In this document: piece by piece, positions 56,198-64,000 of the stretch
How the letters are laid out: each line of letters starts with the position of its first letter
Numbering within the stretch: the first letter of the stretch is position 1
Source: Stieleria tagensis
GTDB lineage: Bacteria; Planctomycetota; Planctomycetia; Pirellulales; Pirellulaceae
Assembly: GCF_024129865.1 (NCBI RefSeq)
Contig: NZ_JAMYFE010000086.1
Coordinates: 62,001 to 126,000 of the forward strand
Length of the DNA: 64,000 nucleotides
Direction: 5' to 3'
Position numbers and translations under genes: made by a program
The notes under the pieces: generated by a model
The model's database searches: none
What the model saw: the letters and a program-made list of their open reading frames with translations, nothing else
What the model was told of the DNA's origin: nothing

Positions 56198-58515
56198 CAC
56201 AATTTGCACTCGAGCCGATTTATGGATCGCTGACAGTCGCGATCTTGCTGGCGCTGTTGACGGTCGGCGTGATCGCAATGGTCACCCCGCCTACCGACGA
56301 TCCGAAGAAACGAAAGTGGTTGATCGCCCTGCGTTCATTCGCCGGTTTGGTGCTGTTGCTTGCAGCAATGCGACCATCGTTGATCCGCAGCGACAATCGG
56401 CCCGCGCCAGCCACGCTGGTCGTCGCGGTCGACACCTCCAAAAGCATGACGCTGCCGGACGGCGACGGCAGCGATCGCTGGTCCAGCCAAATCACCGCGC
56501 TACACCAATTGATGGCCGGCGTCGCGAAACTGGACCGCACCCTGGATGTCCGTTTGCTGGGTTACGACAGCCAAACCGACTTGATCGGCGATGCCCAAGA
56601 CAGTGAATCGATCGCCAACATCGACCAACCGCTGCAGTCGCGTCAGCCCACCGGCGATACAACGGACCTGGGACGCGCGATGCAGGATTCGATCGACGCC
56701 GCTGGTGGAAAACCGCTGGCTGGCGTGGTGATGTTCGGCGATGGTACCCAGACCGCGACTCCCGACCCAACCAACAGCAGCCCGCAAGACGCGATCGCAG
56801 CACGACGTGGTGCCGAAGTCCTGAACGCCCTGGGGGTGCCCTTGTGGACCATCCCGATCGGACCGCCAGGCAGCGACGGTTCGGCTCGCGATGTGGCCGT
56901 CACCAATCTGACCGATAGTTTCCGATTGTTCGCCGGAAATCAATTCGATGTGGCGTTCGCGGTGGAAACCAGTGGCCTGGCCAACGTGCAAATCCCAGTC
57001 ACTCTGTCGTGGATTGCCAGTGACGGTTCCAAAACCGAAGCCCGCTCGCGCCAGATCGATCCTCGCGGGGCCAGCGAAACCATCGGCATGAACATCCAGA
57101 TGACCGCACCCGCACCTGGGCTGTACCGGCTGCAGGTCGACGCCGCCGCGCAAGAGGGCGAATGGGTGACCAGCAACAATTCGCAAACGGCGTTTGTCGA
57201 AGTCCGCGCCGGTGGCGGCCGGATCTTGATTCTGGAGGGCGCCGGCCGCCCCGAACAAACCTTCGTGCGCCGCGCGCTACGACACTTTCCCGATTTGGAA
57301 TTGGACTACGCCCCGATCCGAGGTGACCAAAACTGGCCGGTTTCGCTGGACGCCGTTCTGCAACCTGGACGCTACGACGTGATCATGATCGGTGATCTGG
57401 ATGCCAGTGCGATCGGCCCGGCCCAGTTGGCTCAAATCGCGGAGCGCGTCGGCGAAGGCGTTGGCCTGATCACGATGGGCGGATTCCAAACCTATGGCAC
57501 CGGCGGCTATGCCGACGGCCCCCTGGCCAGCGTGCTACCGGTTCAAATGGACGCAGCACTGCGTCGCCAACCGGTTCGCGATGCATTGTCAGCGGCTGAA
57601 AAAAGTGCTCGCCAAGCCGCCCAGCTCGCCGGTCCGATCCAAGTCCGCGCGGCGAAAAACCATCCGATCGTGGCGCTCGGCGGGGATGGAAGCGAGAACG
57701 TTTGGAACTCATTGCCGGATCTACCCGGTGCCAATCGTTTTGTCGGTCCCAAAGTCGCAGCCGGTGTGCAAGTCTTGTTACAGACCCCACAGCAACAACC
57801 GCTGTTGGTGATTGGCAGCTATGGCAAAGGCCGCGTGGCATCGTTGGCCGTTGACGAAACGTTTCGTTGGTGGCGTGCGGGAAAGGCCGAAGCACACCGT
57901 CGATTCTGGCGTCAGTTAATGTTGTGGCTGATGTCTCGCGAAGAATCCGGCGGCGACAGCGTGGTCGCGGAAATGGATCTGCGGCGATTCGAACCCGACG
58001 CCACACCCGAGTTCCGGGCTCGATTACAAACCCTAAGCGAAGATCCATCGGGGGTCACACTGGCCGCCAGTGTGATCGATGCCAACGGCCAAGCAACAAC
58101 ACTCGAGGTCACATCCACCGTCGGGACCGACGTCCGCATCAGTGGTCGGATCCCAAAATTGGAGCCCGGTTTTTATCGATTGCTGGTCCGCGCCAGCGAC
58201 GATTCCATTCAAAGTGACGAAGTCGCGTTTCAAGTCACCGAGACCAGTCGCGAGCTTGCCCGGCCGATGGCCGATCCGGTCTACATGAAACAGCTGGCCG
58301 ATTTAACCTCGGCCCACGGCGGAGCTGCGTTCGACACACAGCAGATCGAGGAACTGATTGCAACGATTGCCGAAAAACGCCGCAGCGCCCAAACACCCGT
58401 GATCGAAAAAACGCGACTCGGCGATGGCCCCGCCAGCGGCTGGGCGGTGTTCCTACTATTCGCCGGCGCACTCACAGCAGAGTGGCTACTGCGCCGCCGC
58501 TGGGGCATGGCATAG
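56194..58515 (+). CDS. VWA domain membrane protein with glutamine-amidotransferase-like domain
   Basis: A 773-residue protein partner of the preceding gene. Two N-terminal membrane helices (about 14-30 and 48-62) precede a VWA domain with an intact MIDAS start (VAVDTSKSM, about 74-82). The middle (about 355-560) is a class I glutamine-amidotransferase-like fold: GRILILEGAGRPEQ, VIMIGDLDAS, GLITMGGFQTYGTGG. This fold lacks an obvious catalytic Cys. A C-terminal membrane helix (about 748-766) ends the protein. Start ATG overlaps the BatA-like stop (ATGA). It likely forms a complex at the cytoplasmic membrane with the BatA-like protein. Confidence 0.88.
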   Translation: MTQFALEPIYGSLTVAILLALLTVGVIAMVTPPTDDPKKRKWLIALRSFAGLVLLLAAMRPSLIRSDNRPAPATLVVAVDTSKSMTLPDGDGSDRWSSQITALHQLMAGVAKLDRTLDVRLLGYDSQTDLIGDAQDSESIANIDQPLQSRQPTGDTTDLGRAMQDSIDAAGGKPLAGVVMFGDGTQTATPDPTNSSPQDAIAARRGAEVLNALGVPLWTIPIGPPGSDGSARDVAVTNLTDSFRLFAGNQFDVAFAVETSGLANVQIPVTLSWIASDGSKTEARSRQIDPRGASETIGMNIQMTAPAPGLYRLQVDAAAQEGEWVTSNNSQTAFVEVRAGGGRILILEGAGRPEQTFVRRALRHFPDLELDYAPIRGDQNWPVSLDAVLQPGRYDVIMIGDLDASAIGPAQLAQIAERVGEGVGLITMGGFQTYGTGGYADGPLASVLPVQMDAALRRQPVRDALSAAEKSARQAAQLAGPIQVRAAKNHPIVALGGDGSENVWNSLPDLPGANRFVGPKVAAGVQVLLQTPQQQPLLVIGSYGKGRVASLAVDETFRWWRAGKAEAHRRFWRQLMLWLMSREESGGDSVVAEMDLRRFEPDATPEFRARLQTLSEDPSGVTLAASVIDANGQATTLEVTSTVGTDVRISGRIPKLEPGFYRLLVRASDDSIQSDEVAFQVTETSRELARPMADPVYMKQLADLTSAHGGAAFDTQQIEELIATIAEKRRSAQTPVIEKTRLGDGPASGWAVFLLFAGALTAEWLLRRRWGMA

Positions 58516-58740
58516 ATCCGCGCACAATCGATCGCTGCACCGGTGCGAGATCTCCCCTCGCCCTCGTGACAAACAGGAAGTTGCCAGACGTTGGTGATTT
58601 CACCGATGCCATTTCCGACAACATAGAACGCTGCCGCGACGTCGGCCACGGAAGTGAAAGACGGACCTTAAAAAGCGCCAAGCAAGAGTCCCCCTACTTT
58701 TTTTCTCATGCTATCCGTGCCAAAACCAGGGAGTGGATTG

Positions 58741-58768
58741 GCCACAGATCAACACCGATAAACACAGA
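58741..58768. repeat. Left inverted repeat of GxxExxY remnant
   Basis: A 28-base arm starting GCCACAGATCAACACCGATA. Its reverse complement matches the arm at 58879-58906 at about 25 of 28 positions. Confidence 0.75.
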
Positions 58769-58771
58769 TCG

Positions 58772-58879
58772 CTAGAGACGGTAGACCTTCTCCCAAAAGC
58801 CCGAACCCAATGTATTTGACACTTGAAACGCACAGCCGATGACCTGCTTCGTCAGCGTGTTCAACTCGTCGTTGTTCAT
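58772..58879 (-). pseudogene. Truncated GxxExxY-family protein gene
   Basis: A 35-codon remnant, MNNDELNTLTKQVIGCAFQV followed by SNTLGSGFWEKVYRL and a stop. It matches the N-terminus of GxxExxY proteins (about 125-130 residues, LTxxIIGAAIEVHxxLGPGLLExVYE), with GSGFWEKVY carrying the name-giving motif. Everything after that motif is missing. The start codon lies at the edge of one arm of an inverted repeat and the stop is 4 bases from the other arm, so the remnant fills the space between them exactly. Function lost or unknown. Confidence 0.6.
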
Positions 58880-58906
58880 CTGTGTTGATCCGTGTTCATC
58901 TGTGGC
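58879..58906. repeat. Right inverted repeat of GxxExxY remnant
   Basis: Arm starting TCTGTGTTGATCCGTGTTCA, inverted copy of 58741-58768. The rest of 58516-58740 and 58907-59447 has no gene I can support. Confidence 0.75.
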
Positions 58907-59171
58907 TACACCCGCCACAGACCGGCCAGGTGCTTTTGCGAACCTCATTGCAGAAGACTTCCAGACTTGTGCCATATGCGGCTGCATCAGGTCGCTGATT
59001 CGCCACATCCACTCGCACGGGGAACTGCGTGACATTTTAAGTCCGCTGCGGATGAAGATCTCATCCATCCGGCAACGTGGCAAGTGATCCCCACACATGC
59101 AACGGCGATGGCAGCCAGCAAGCCTTCAGCAACGGGGCACGTTAATGATTCCTTCTTGATGCCTACTTGCT

Positions 59172-59188
59172 CCGGAGTCGGCCACCGG
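59172..59188. repeat. Direct repeat copy 1 (with 60611-60627)
   Basis: CCGGAGTCGGCCACCGG is identical to 60611-60627, and the following bases are also similar (a GCAAGC shared about 8-10 bases later). The sequence is itself an imperfect palindrome. Confidence 0.7.
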
Positions 59189-59447
59189 AGAGTGCAAGCC
59201 TGTTGGCGAAACTTGCGTTGGCTGAACGACTGCGCCAGTTTTTTCGGATACCGGTGAGTTACCGCCTGCGGGAGAGCAAGTGATTGCCAGCTTTTGAGTC
59301 CTGTAATCTTTTCTGCTCTGGAGCCTTTTCTCCTGAATCAGGTTGGATAAATACAGTCGTCTTGATCACCTTGTTCGTATTGGTCCACCCAACGCCCACA
59401 TGTGTTAAAATGTTGAGCTCCACCAACATTGCACCGGAAGCAAAATA

Positions 59448-60377
59448 ATGTCAGAGTTCGACGAATTAAAATTAACATTTGTGAGAAACCTTCCTGAACG
59501 CGTCATCGATATGATTGCTGACGTTATTCGTTGCAAGGCGACGGGAGAAAAGCGAGTTCAGAGTCTTGCTGGAGGCCGAATGATAGTCACGATGACGCTT
59601 GGGCACGGTCGATTTGAACCCGGAGATCTGGTTAAACTTGCCGAGGCCGTGGGCGCTGATACCAGTGATAAAAGTAGCGGTGGATTGAAAAATGCAATCT
59701 TCCATCGAATGCTTGATATTAGGTTGCGAACACAATTGGGCGACAAGTTTTTGGAATTTGAAGAATATGTCCAGCATATTCGTCAAAAGGTTCCGCAGTT
59801 GATTGTTTTGCGATCATTTCCAGTAGACGATTCTCAATCCGCACCGGCGGCGTACTTCAATCCCAATTCGCTGTCCGAAAATGAGTGGTTGCATGTTGAC
59901 ATGTCCATTCATCCAATGACCGACATGCGTTCAAATCGTGTATTGAAATTGGTCACCGATAGGGAACAAGGCGGAACCGTCGAGTGGGGCGAAAACCTGG
60001 AGCAACCTGCGGTAAATTGGGTGCCGCTATTCCCACACGAATATTTCGAATTGCCGCCGATTGAGCCCGAGTACGACACTGACGAAGAGTTTCCCTTTGA
60101 TATTCCCGACGACGAAGAACTGGTCGAAGCATACGAAATCCTGGCGAGCACGACCTGTCTGATGACCGGTTACGACTACCATATTCAAGAACAGGGTAAG
60201 CCCTACCGTGGTGTCTACGCGCAATTGGGAGGCAGCCTTTACGCCTGGGTTGAACAGTCGATTGAAGAACAGACCGGCAATAGAGTCGTGCTTCGTACCC
60301 ACGCCAATTCTGAACCCTGGGTCGAAGTCGCGATAAACGATTCAGGCGAATACCGTGTGATGCAGCACATCACCTAG
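59448..60377 (+). CDS. Hypothetical accessory protein
   Basis: I do not recognise this 309-residue, acidic, soluble protein. There is no signal peptide or membrane segment. An acidic stretch (about residues 207-227, EYDTDEEFPFDIPDDEELVE) is followed by a globular end (GVYAQLGGSLYAWVEQS, then PWVEVAINDSGEYRVMQHIT). GGAAG upstream supports ATG 59448. Base composition is more AT-rich than in the genes before 58.5 kb, and it is flanked by direct repeats at 59172 and 60611, which together suggest acquisition by transfer. Confidence 0.65.
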   Translation: MSEFDELKLTFVRNLPERVIDMIADVIRCKATGEKRVQSLAGGRMIVTMTLGHGRFEPGDLVKLAEAVGADTSDKSSGGLKNAIFHRMLDIRLRTQLGDKFLEFEEYVQHIRQKVPQLIVLRSFPVDDSQSAPAAYFNPNSLSENEWLHVDMSIHPMTDMRSNRVLKLVTDREQGGTVEWGENLEQPAVNWVPLFPHEYFELPPIEPEYDTDEEFPFDIPDDEELVEAYEILASTTCLMTGYDYHIQEQGKPYRGVYAQLGGSLYAWVEQSIEEQTGNRVVLRTHANSEPWVEVAINDSGEYRVMQHIT

Positions 60378-60610
60378 CCGTCGCACTTACAGCACCGCGT
60401 GTTTCTCAGAGCCAAGTCTAAACTCCTGATTTCTTGGCGCCATGTGCAAGTTTTCAGGCTCAGCTTTCGAAGATTCACGCGAAGAGATCATATGCGCAGT
60501 TGGCTCCTGGAAAACCAAGGAAATGGTTTTGGAATCTGGGTACTCAGCTGAAAAAGATCACCAACGTGGAGGTGGTCTCGCGTCTCCAACTTCAGCCTCG
60601 CTTACTAATA

Positions 60611-60627
60611 CCGGAGTCGGCCACCGG
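60611..60627. repeat. Direct repeat copy 2 (with 59172-59188)
   Basis: Identical 17-base copy of 59172-59188, 1,439 bases downstream in the same orientation. The surrounding 60378-60900 (523 bases) contains no gene I can support. Confidence 0.7.
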
Positions 60628-60900
60628 GTGGCGCAAGCAGCAGGCCGAAAACCGCTTCGGTGTCACGCGTCTCCTGCAGTTCGGGGATCGCCTAGAATGC
60701 TGAGGATGATCCAACCGTCGTGCTGTAACAGCAAGGGAATGGAGTTTCTTTAAGGCAAGATTCTCGTAGGTGTGGCTTGCAAGAATTGGGTCGATCGAAC
60801 GAAATAGGCTAAACAATTCATATTCAGTCTTCGAGTTTCGTTTATGGATTCCGATTCGTTTTGACCCGAGAAGCATGGTGATCACCTGCGTCTGCTTGGA

Positions 60901-61401
60901 ATGGCGCATTTGGACCCCGAACTCATCGGCAAGATCGATCTCTCAGGCGTTGTTCAGGCAACCATGTTGGAAGCATTCAATCAACAGACTGCGGCGCCCA
61001 TTGAAGGAAGCGGGAGACTCGTGTGGCTGCAACGTGTCTTTATGAACAACTTACTTGATGAACTGCGCAAACTTCGAACGCAAAAACGAGATGCTGGCAG
61101 GGAGCAATCACTGGATGCCTCCATCGACCGATCGACTAACTGGCTCTGTGACTGCCTAGCCGCTGATGATTCGACCCCAAGCGCAAAGGCGGCGCGAAAT
61201 GAAGCCGTTGACAAACTTTTACAGGCAATCGCCAAACTTCCCGATTCGCAGCGTATGGCAATCGAAATGCATCATTTACAGTCTTTACCACTGGAGCAAA
61301 TTGCTGAGAGATTGGGCAAGCCAAAGGGGGCCGTTGCCGCGACAATTTATCGGGGCATGAAGAACCTACGATCACATTGGCCCACGTCGCAGAGAAGATG
61401 A
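60901..61401 (+). CDS. ECF-type RNA polymerase sigma factor, 5'-truncated
   Basis: A 166-residue product from ATG 60901. It begins inside sigma region 2: LDPELIGKIDLSGVVQATML corresponds to the LxGKxDxSDxVQETxL helix of planctomycete ECF sigma factors. Region 4 is complete (LPDSQRMAIEMHHLQSLPLE, then QIAERLGKPKGAVAATIYRG). Family-like sequence continues upstream in frame (EKHGDHLRLLG) to a TGA at 60862, with no good start between, so about 25-40 N-terminal residues appear lost. The product may be inactive. A kinase gene follows 436 bases later, a pairing known for this group. Confidence 0.7.
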   Translation: MAHLDPELIGKIDLSGVVQATMLEAFNQQTAAPIEGSGRLVWLQRVFMNNLLDELRKLRTQKRDAGREQSLDASIDRSTNWLCDCLAADDSTPSAKAARNEAVDKLLQAIAKLPDSQRMAIEMHHLQSLPLEQIAERLGKPKGAVAATIYRGMKNLRSHWPTSQRR

Positions 61402-61837
61402 CCTTTGGATAGACATCCGTAAGCAAGCGGTTGGTGTTTTCCAGAAATCCGGGAATCGTGCCGCTTTGAGCGTCATCGGACGTCACGAACCACGCTGTAT
61501 TATAAAGGGCGTTGGATCGGAGAATTGCCATTTGGCAGCGTTTGCGATTTCTCAGGCGGACCGTGTCCATCTTCCTTGTGGTCCGAAGCTGGTTTTCGTT
61601 CGTGCGATGCACCGACAAATTTTTTTGGTACTGAAAGTATCGCCGCTGAGCAGACAAAGTTGGTGCATTTCCAATCGGAATTTCATTGGTGGGCCTATCT
61701 GGGTTGGCTTTTCGGGTCGCTCAGCAAAACCCAACCGCAACACTAACCGATCGTGGATTCTTCAGCCGTCGACGATCTCGCCGAATGAATAGGACATCAA
61801 TAATGGTGGTGACAGTGGTGGAACGGATGATCGTGAT
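61402..61837. other. Gap between sigma factor and kinase genes
   Basis: About 436 bases without a supportable gene. An open frame from TTG 61525 to 61746 encodes an unrecognised Trp/Phe-rich sequence (HWWAYLGWLFGSLSKTQ) but has no ribosome site or family likeness. Confidence 0.4.
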
Positions 61838-63406
61838 ATGAGCGACAACCAACTGGCATCCGACGATGACGCGTTTGAGTCGTTGCTCGCACCCTGGCTT
61901 GAAAAGATGGAACGCGGCGAATCGATCGATCGGGACGAGTTGCGTCAGCGGTACCCGCATGCTGCAGATTCGATTTGCCGGTTCTTGGACGATGAGGAAC
62001 AAGTACAGAACGCTCTCGCCGACCTACGCAGCAAAGTACCGGGCGATACCCAGCTTTTGCCCACGGTCGACTCCAAGGCTTTGGCCGCAACCGGAAAACC
62101 CGCGATCGGCGAACGACTGAAATACGTGGGGCAGTACGAAATACTGCAGGAAATCGCACGAGGCGGTATGGGGGTCGTATTCAAGGCTCGCCAGGAGAAA
62201 CTTGATCGCATCGTCGCCCTCAAGATGATTCTTTGTGGGGGTCTTGCCAGCGAGGCTGATCAACAGCGTTTCGCCCGCGAAGCAAGGGCTGCAGGGCAGT
62301 TGCAACATCCCTCGATCGTGCCGGTCCATGAAATGGGTGTGCATGCGGGGCATCCGTATTTCACAATGGACTTCATCGAGGGAAAGACTCTTGCGGAGAT
62401 TCTTCGAGACAACTCAATTGCTCCCCGTGAGGCCGCTGAGCTTGTCAAATCCGTCGCCGAAGCGATTGAGTTCGCGCACGCTCGAGGAACGCTACACCGC
62501 GACCTCAAGCCGTCGAACATCCTTTTAGACGCAGAAGGTCGCCCTCATGTAACTGATTTTGGCTTGGCAAAGCTCATTCCGGTGGAAGGTGAGACGGCCG
62601 CCGAGCTTACCGAGTCCGGGCAGATCCTCGGGACGCCGGGGTACATGTCTCCCAAGCAGGCCTCCGGAGAACAAGGGCAGGTCGGTCCCACCAGCGATGT
62701 CTATGCACTGGGTGCGGTCTTGTATGCTTGTTTGGCCGGTCGCGGTCCCTTTGTCGCCGACTCAACGCTCGAAACGCTCCGGCAAGTCATCCACGACCCT
62801 CCGATTTCTCCTCGTGTACTCAATCCCAAGGTACCGAAGGATTTGGAGACAATTTGTTTGAAGTGTCTCGAAAAGAGTCCCCGCCAACGGTACGCGTCTG
62901 CCCGTGAACTGGCGGCTGACTTACAACGGTTTCTCAATAACGAATCGGTGAACGCTCGGCCGCTTTCTAGGCTGACGCGCGGTTATCGATGGGCCGACCG
63001 CAACCTGGGAAAATTCACCGCGTTGATGATCGTTGTCTCGCTGTTTATGCCAATTGTGATATTTTTCGCGATTGGTGCGCTGATGGGACGATGGCCGCCC
63101 TGGGAACTTTTGGATTTTTCTTACCCTGTCATGTTGGTGCTCGGTGCTCCGTATTTGTTCAATATGTTGGTTTACTATGCCCGTGTCCGAATGGGAAGAA
63201 AAGCCGGCTCGGGTCCTAAGGAAGTCAGGCAACGGTCGGTTCCACTCATCGTGCTGGGCGTATCAATCTGCTTGGCCTGCGTCGTTGCGTATACCTGGGT
63301 ACTCGTTGCCAATCAATGGAAAGCTCCAAAAGAACTGCGACTCTTGGCGGTCGGTGTGATCTTGGGAATCGGCATGGTCGTGCGAGGTCTTGGAGTTCGT
63401 GGCTAG
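61838..63406 (+). CDS. Serine/threonine protein kinase with C-terminal membrane domain
   Basis: A 522-residue Hanks-type kinase. Domain about 100-375: glycine loop ARGGMGVVF (107-115), catalytic Lys 129 (VALKM), HRDLKPSN (220-227), DFG (240-242), and the activation-segment end GTPGYMSPKQA (265-275). The normally conserved Glu of the SPE/APE motif is Lys 273. Instead of the usual single helix plus WD40 or TPR sensor, the C-terminus has about four membrane segments from residue 385 on (LMIVVSLFMPIVIFFAIGAL and others) and no large external domain. The likely partner is the preceding sigma factor; output is unknown. Confidence 0.88.
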   Translation: MSDNQLASDDDAFESLLAPWLEKMERGESIDRDELRQRYPHAADSICRFLDDEEQVQNALADLRSKVPGDTQLLPTVDSKALAATGKPAIGERLKYVGQYEILQEIARGGMGVVFKARQEKLDRIVALKMILCGGLASEADQQRFAREARAAGQLQHPSIVPVHEMGVHAGHPYFTMDFIEGKTLAEILRDNSIAPREAAELVKSVAEAIEFAHARGTLHRDLKPSNILLDAEGRPHVTDFGLAKLIPVEGETAAELTESGQILGTPGYMSPKQASGEQGQVGPTSDVYALGAVLYACLAGRGPFVADSTLETLRQVIHDPPISPRVLNPKVPKDLETICLKCLEKSPRQRYASARELAADLQRFLNNESVNARPLSRLTRGYRWADRNLGKFTALMIVVSLFMPIVIFFAIGALMGRWPPWELLDFSYPVMLVLGAPYLFNMLVYYARVRMGRKAGSGPKEVRQRSVPLIVLGVSICLACVVAYTWVLVANQWKAPKELRLLAVGVILGIGMVVRGLGVRG

Positions 63407-63445
63407 TCCTTGGACGACGCAAGTTTTGAAGATGGAAAGTCGATT

Positions 63446-63940
63446 ATGCAACTTGATAAAGAAGAGCTTGTAGTGCTGGCCAAGCAGGCCGACGGCCGCG
63501 TTTTTCGTCTCAGACATGCGGCATTGGTGGGAGGCGTTCTCGGTTCTGCCGCACTCATGGGGTTAGCAATCGTTTTTGCAGGAAACGCTTGTCGCCAACT
63601 CGAAGATGTCGTTTTCTATATTCTCATTCCCAGCCTTTTCGGAGGGCTGATAGGAACCTCCTTGGGTCTCGCGGTTTTTTCGGCAATTACAAGACACAGA
63701 GTTCATCCAGTTCTGGCTGCAATAACTGGTGGGGTGCTCACCCCTGCAATTTCTGCAACTCTGATGATCGTCTGTTTGCGGGTGTTCAAACCTGATCTTT
63801 TTTCAAGCGGAAACTCCCTGGGAAACGCATTTGAGTTGAGTTGGTGGTGGATGGTCTATCTTTTCATCGTGTTCCCGGTTTCCATCATTTGCGGCGTAAT
63901 AGGCGGATGCCTGTTCAACGGTCGCTTAGCCAAGCCCTAA
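63446..63940 (+). CDS. Membrane protein, function unknown
   Basis: A 164-residue protein with four predicted membrane segments: about 24-44 (HAALVGGVLGSAALMGLAIV), 55-78, 84-106 and 130-155 (WWWMVYLFIVFPVSIICGVI). The short N-terminus (MQLDKEELVVLAKQADGRVF) is soluble. ATG 63446 is preferred over TTG 63410. It starts 39 bases after the kinase stop and may be co-transcribed with it. No family recognised. Confidence 0.65.
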   Translation: MQLDKEELVVLAKQADGRVFRLRHAALVGGVLGSAALMGLAIVFAGNACRQLEDVVFYILIPSLFGGLIGTSLGLAVFSAITRHRVHPVLAAITGGVLTPAISATLMIVCLRVFKPDLFSSGNSLGNAFELSWWWMVYLFIVFPVSIICGVIGGCLFNGRLAKP

Positions 63941-64000
63941 TGAACTTAGATAGAGACGAATCAAAATTGTCAGTGATAATCCGAATCGGCGATCGAGCGA

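Noticed and set aside
60442-60753. Open frame of 103 codons downstream of the unknown accessory gene
   Set aside because: Crosses one direct repeat copy, has unusual Cys/Ser-rich composition and no similarity that I can name.

Overview
The window looks like a chromosomal segment of a planctomycete, most likely of the Pirellulaceae (Rhodopirellula-like) group. The grounds are the gene families together with the moderately high GC content: serine/threonine kinases fused to TPR or membrane domains, a giant secreted DUF11-repeat protein with a planctomycete-type N-terminal export motif, squalene-cyclase-like repeat proteins, leucine-rich-repeat lipoproteins, nickel superoxide dismutase, BatA/VWA membrane operons, an ECF sigma factor near a kinase, and the small basic protein shared with Verrucomicrobia and Chlamydiae. 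The genus is an inference; no 16S rRNA is present.

Layout. 0-10.5 kb: the 3' end of a type I polyketide/PUFA-synthase-like gene (ketoreductase tail plus dehydratase), a FabL-like enoyl-ACP reductase, an HHxxxDG acyltransferase, a membrane-anchored protein of unknown function, a 1304-residue kinase-TPR protein and a thiamine-diphosphate 2-oxo-acid decarboxylase, all on the + strand and closely spaced. 10.5-18.5 kb: a small c-type cytochrome, an L7/L12-C-like membrane protein, clpC, a TPR membrane protein, RNase P RNA (rnpB), an LRR lipoprotein, and an unidentified structured region that looks like a minus-strand RNA ending in a terminator. 18.3-24 kb: a BON-like protein, a YmdB-type phosphoesterase, proA, an exostosin-like glycosyltransferase and a nagB-nagA pair in which NagA is unusually compact. 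24-34 kb: envelope proteases (Prc/CtpA and HtrA), nucleoside salvage (pyrimidine phosphorylase, cytidine deaminase) overlapping a DUF4832-type secreted protein, Ni-SOD and glutamine-dependent NAD synthetase. 34-50 kb: secreted and hypothetical proteins, a prenyltransferase-like repeat protein, an orphan ParA, the 1891-residue DUF11 protein, the small basic protein, a fatty acid desaturase, a seven-copy 110-bp tandem repeat array, a secreted TPR-like protein and a Wza-like polysaccharide export protein. 50-58.5 kb: nitrilase family protein, soluble transhydrogenase, an M28 peptidase and a BatA/VWA membrane module. 58.5-64 kb: a more AT-rich, repeat-rich accessory stretch with a GxxExxY remnant between inverted repeats, an unknown gene flanked by direct repeats, a 5'-degenerate ECF sigma factor, a second kinase and a small membrane protein.

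The observations I consider most worth following up are the 110-bp tandem array, whose core recurs at 10.5 kb; the probable minus-strand structured RNA at 17.68-17.94 kb, where several stems are complete only if G-U pairs are allowed on that strand; the lipid/polyketide module with a Y-x6-K reductase; the compact NagA; and the signs of decay and repeat insertion in the last 5.5 kb. I found no clear-cut new defence or mobile system; no tRNA, rRNA, CRISPR or transposase gene is visible.
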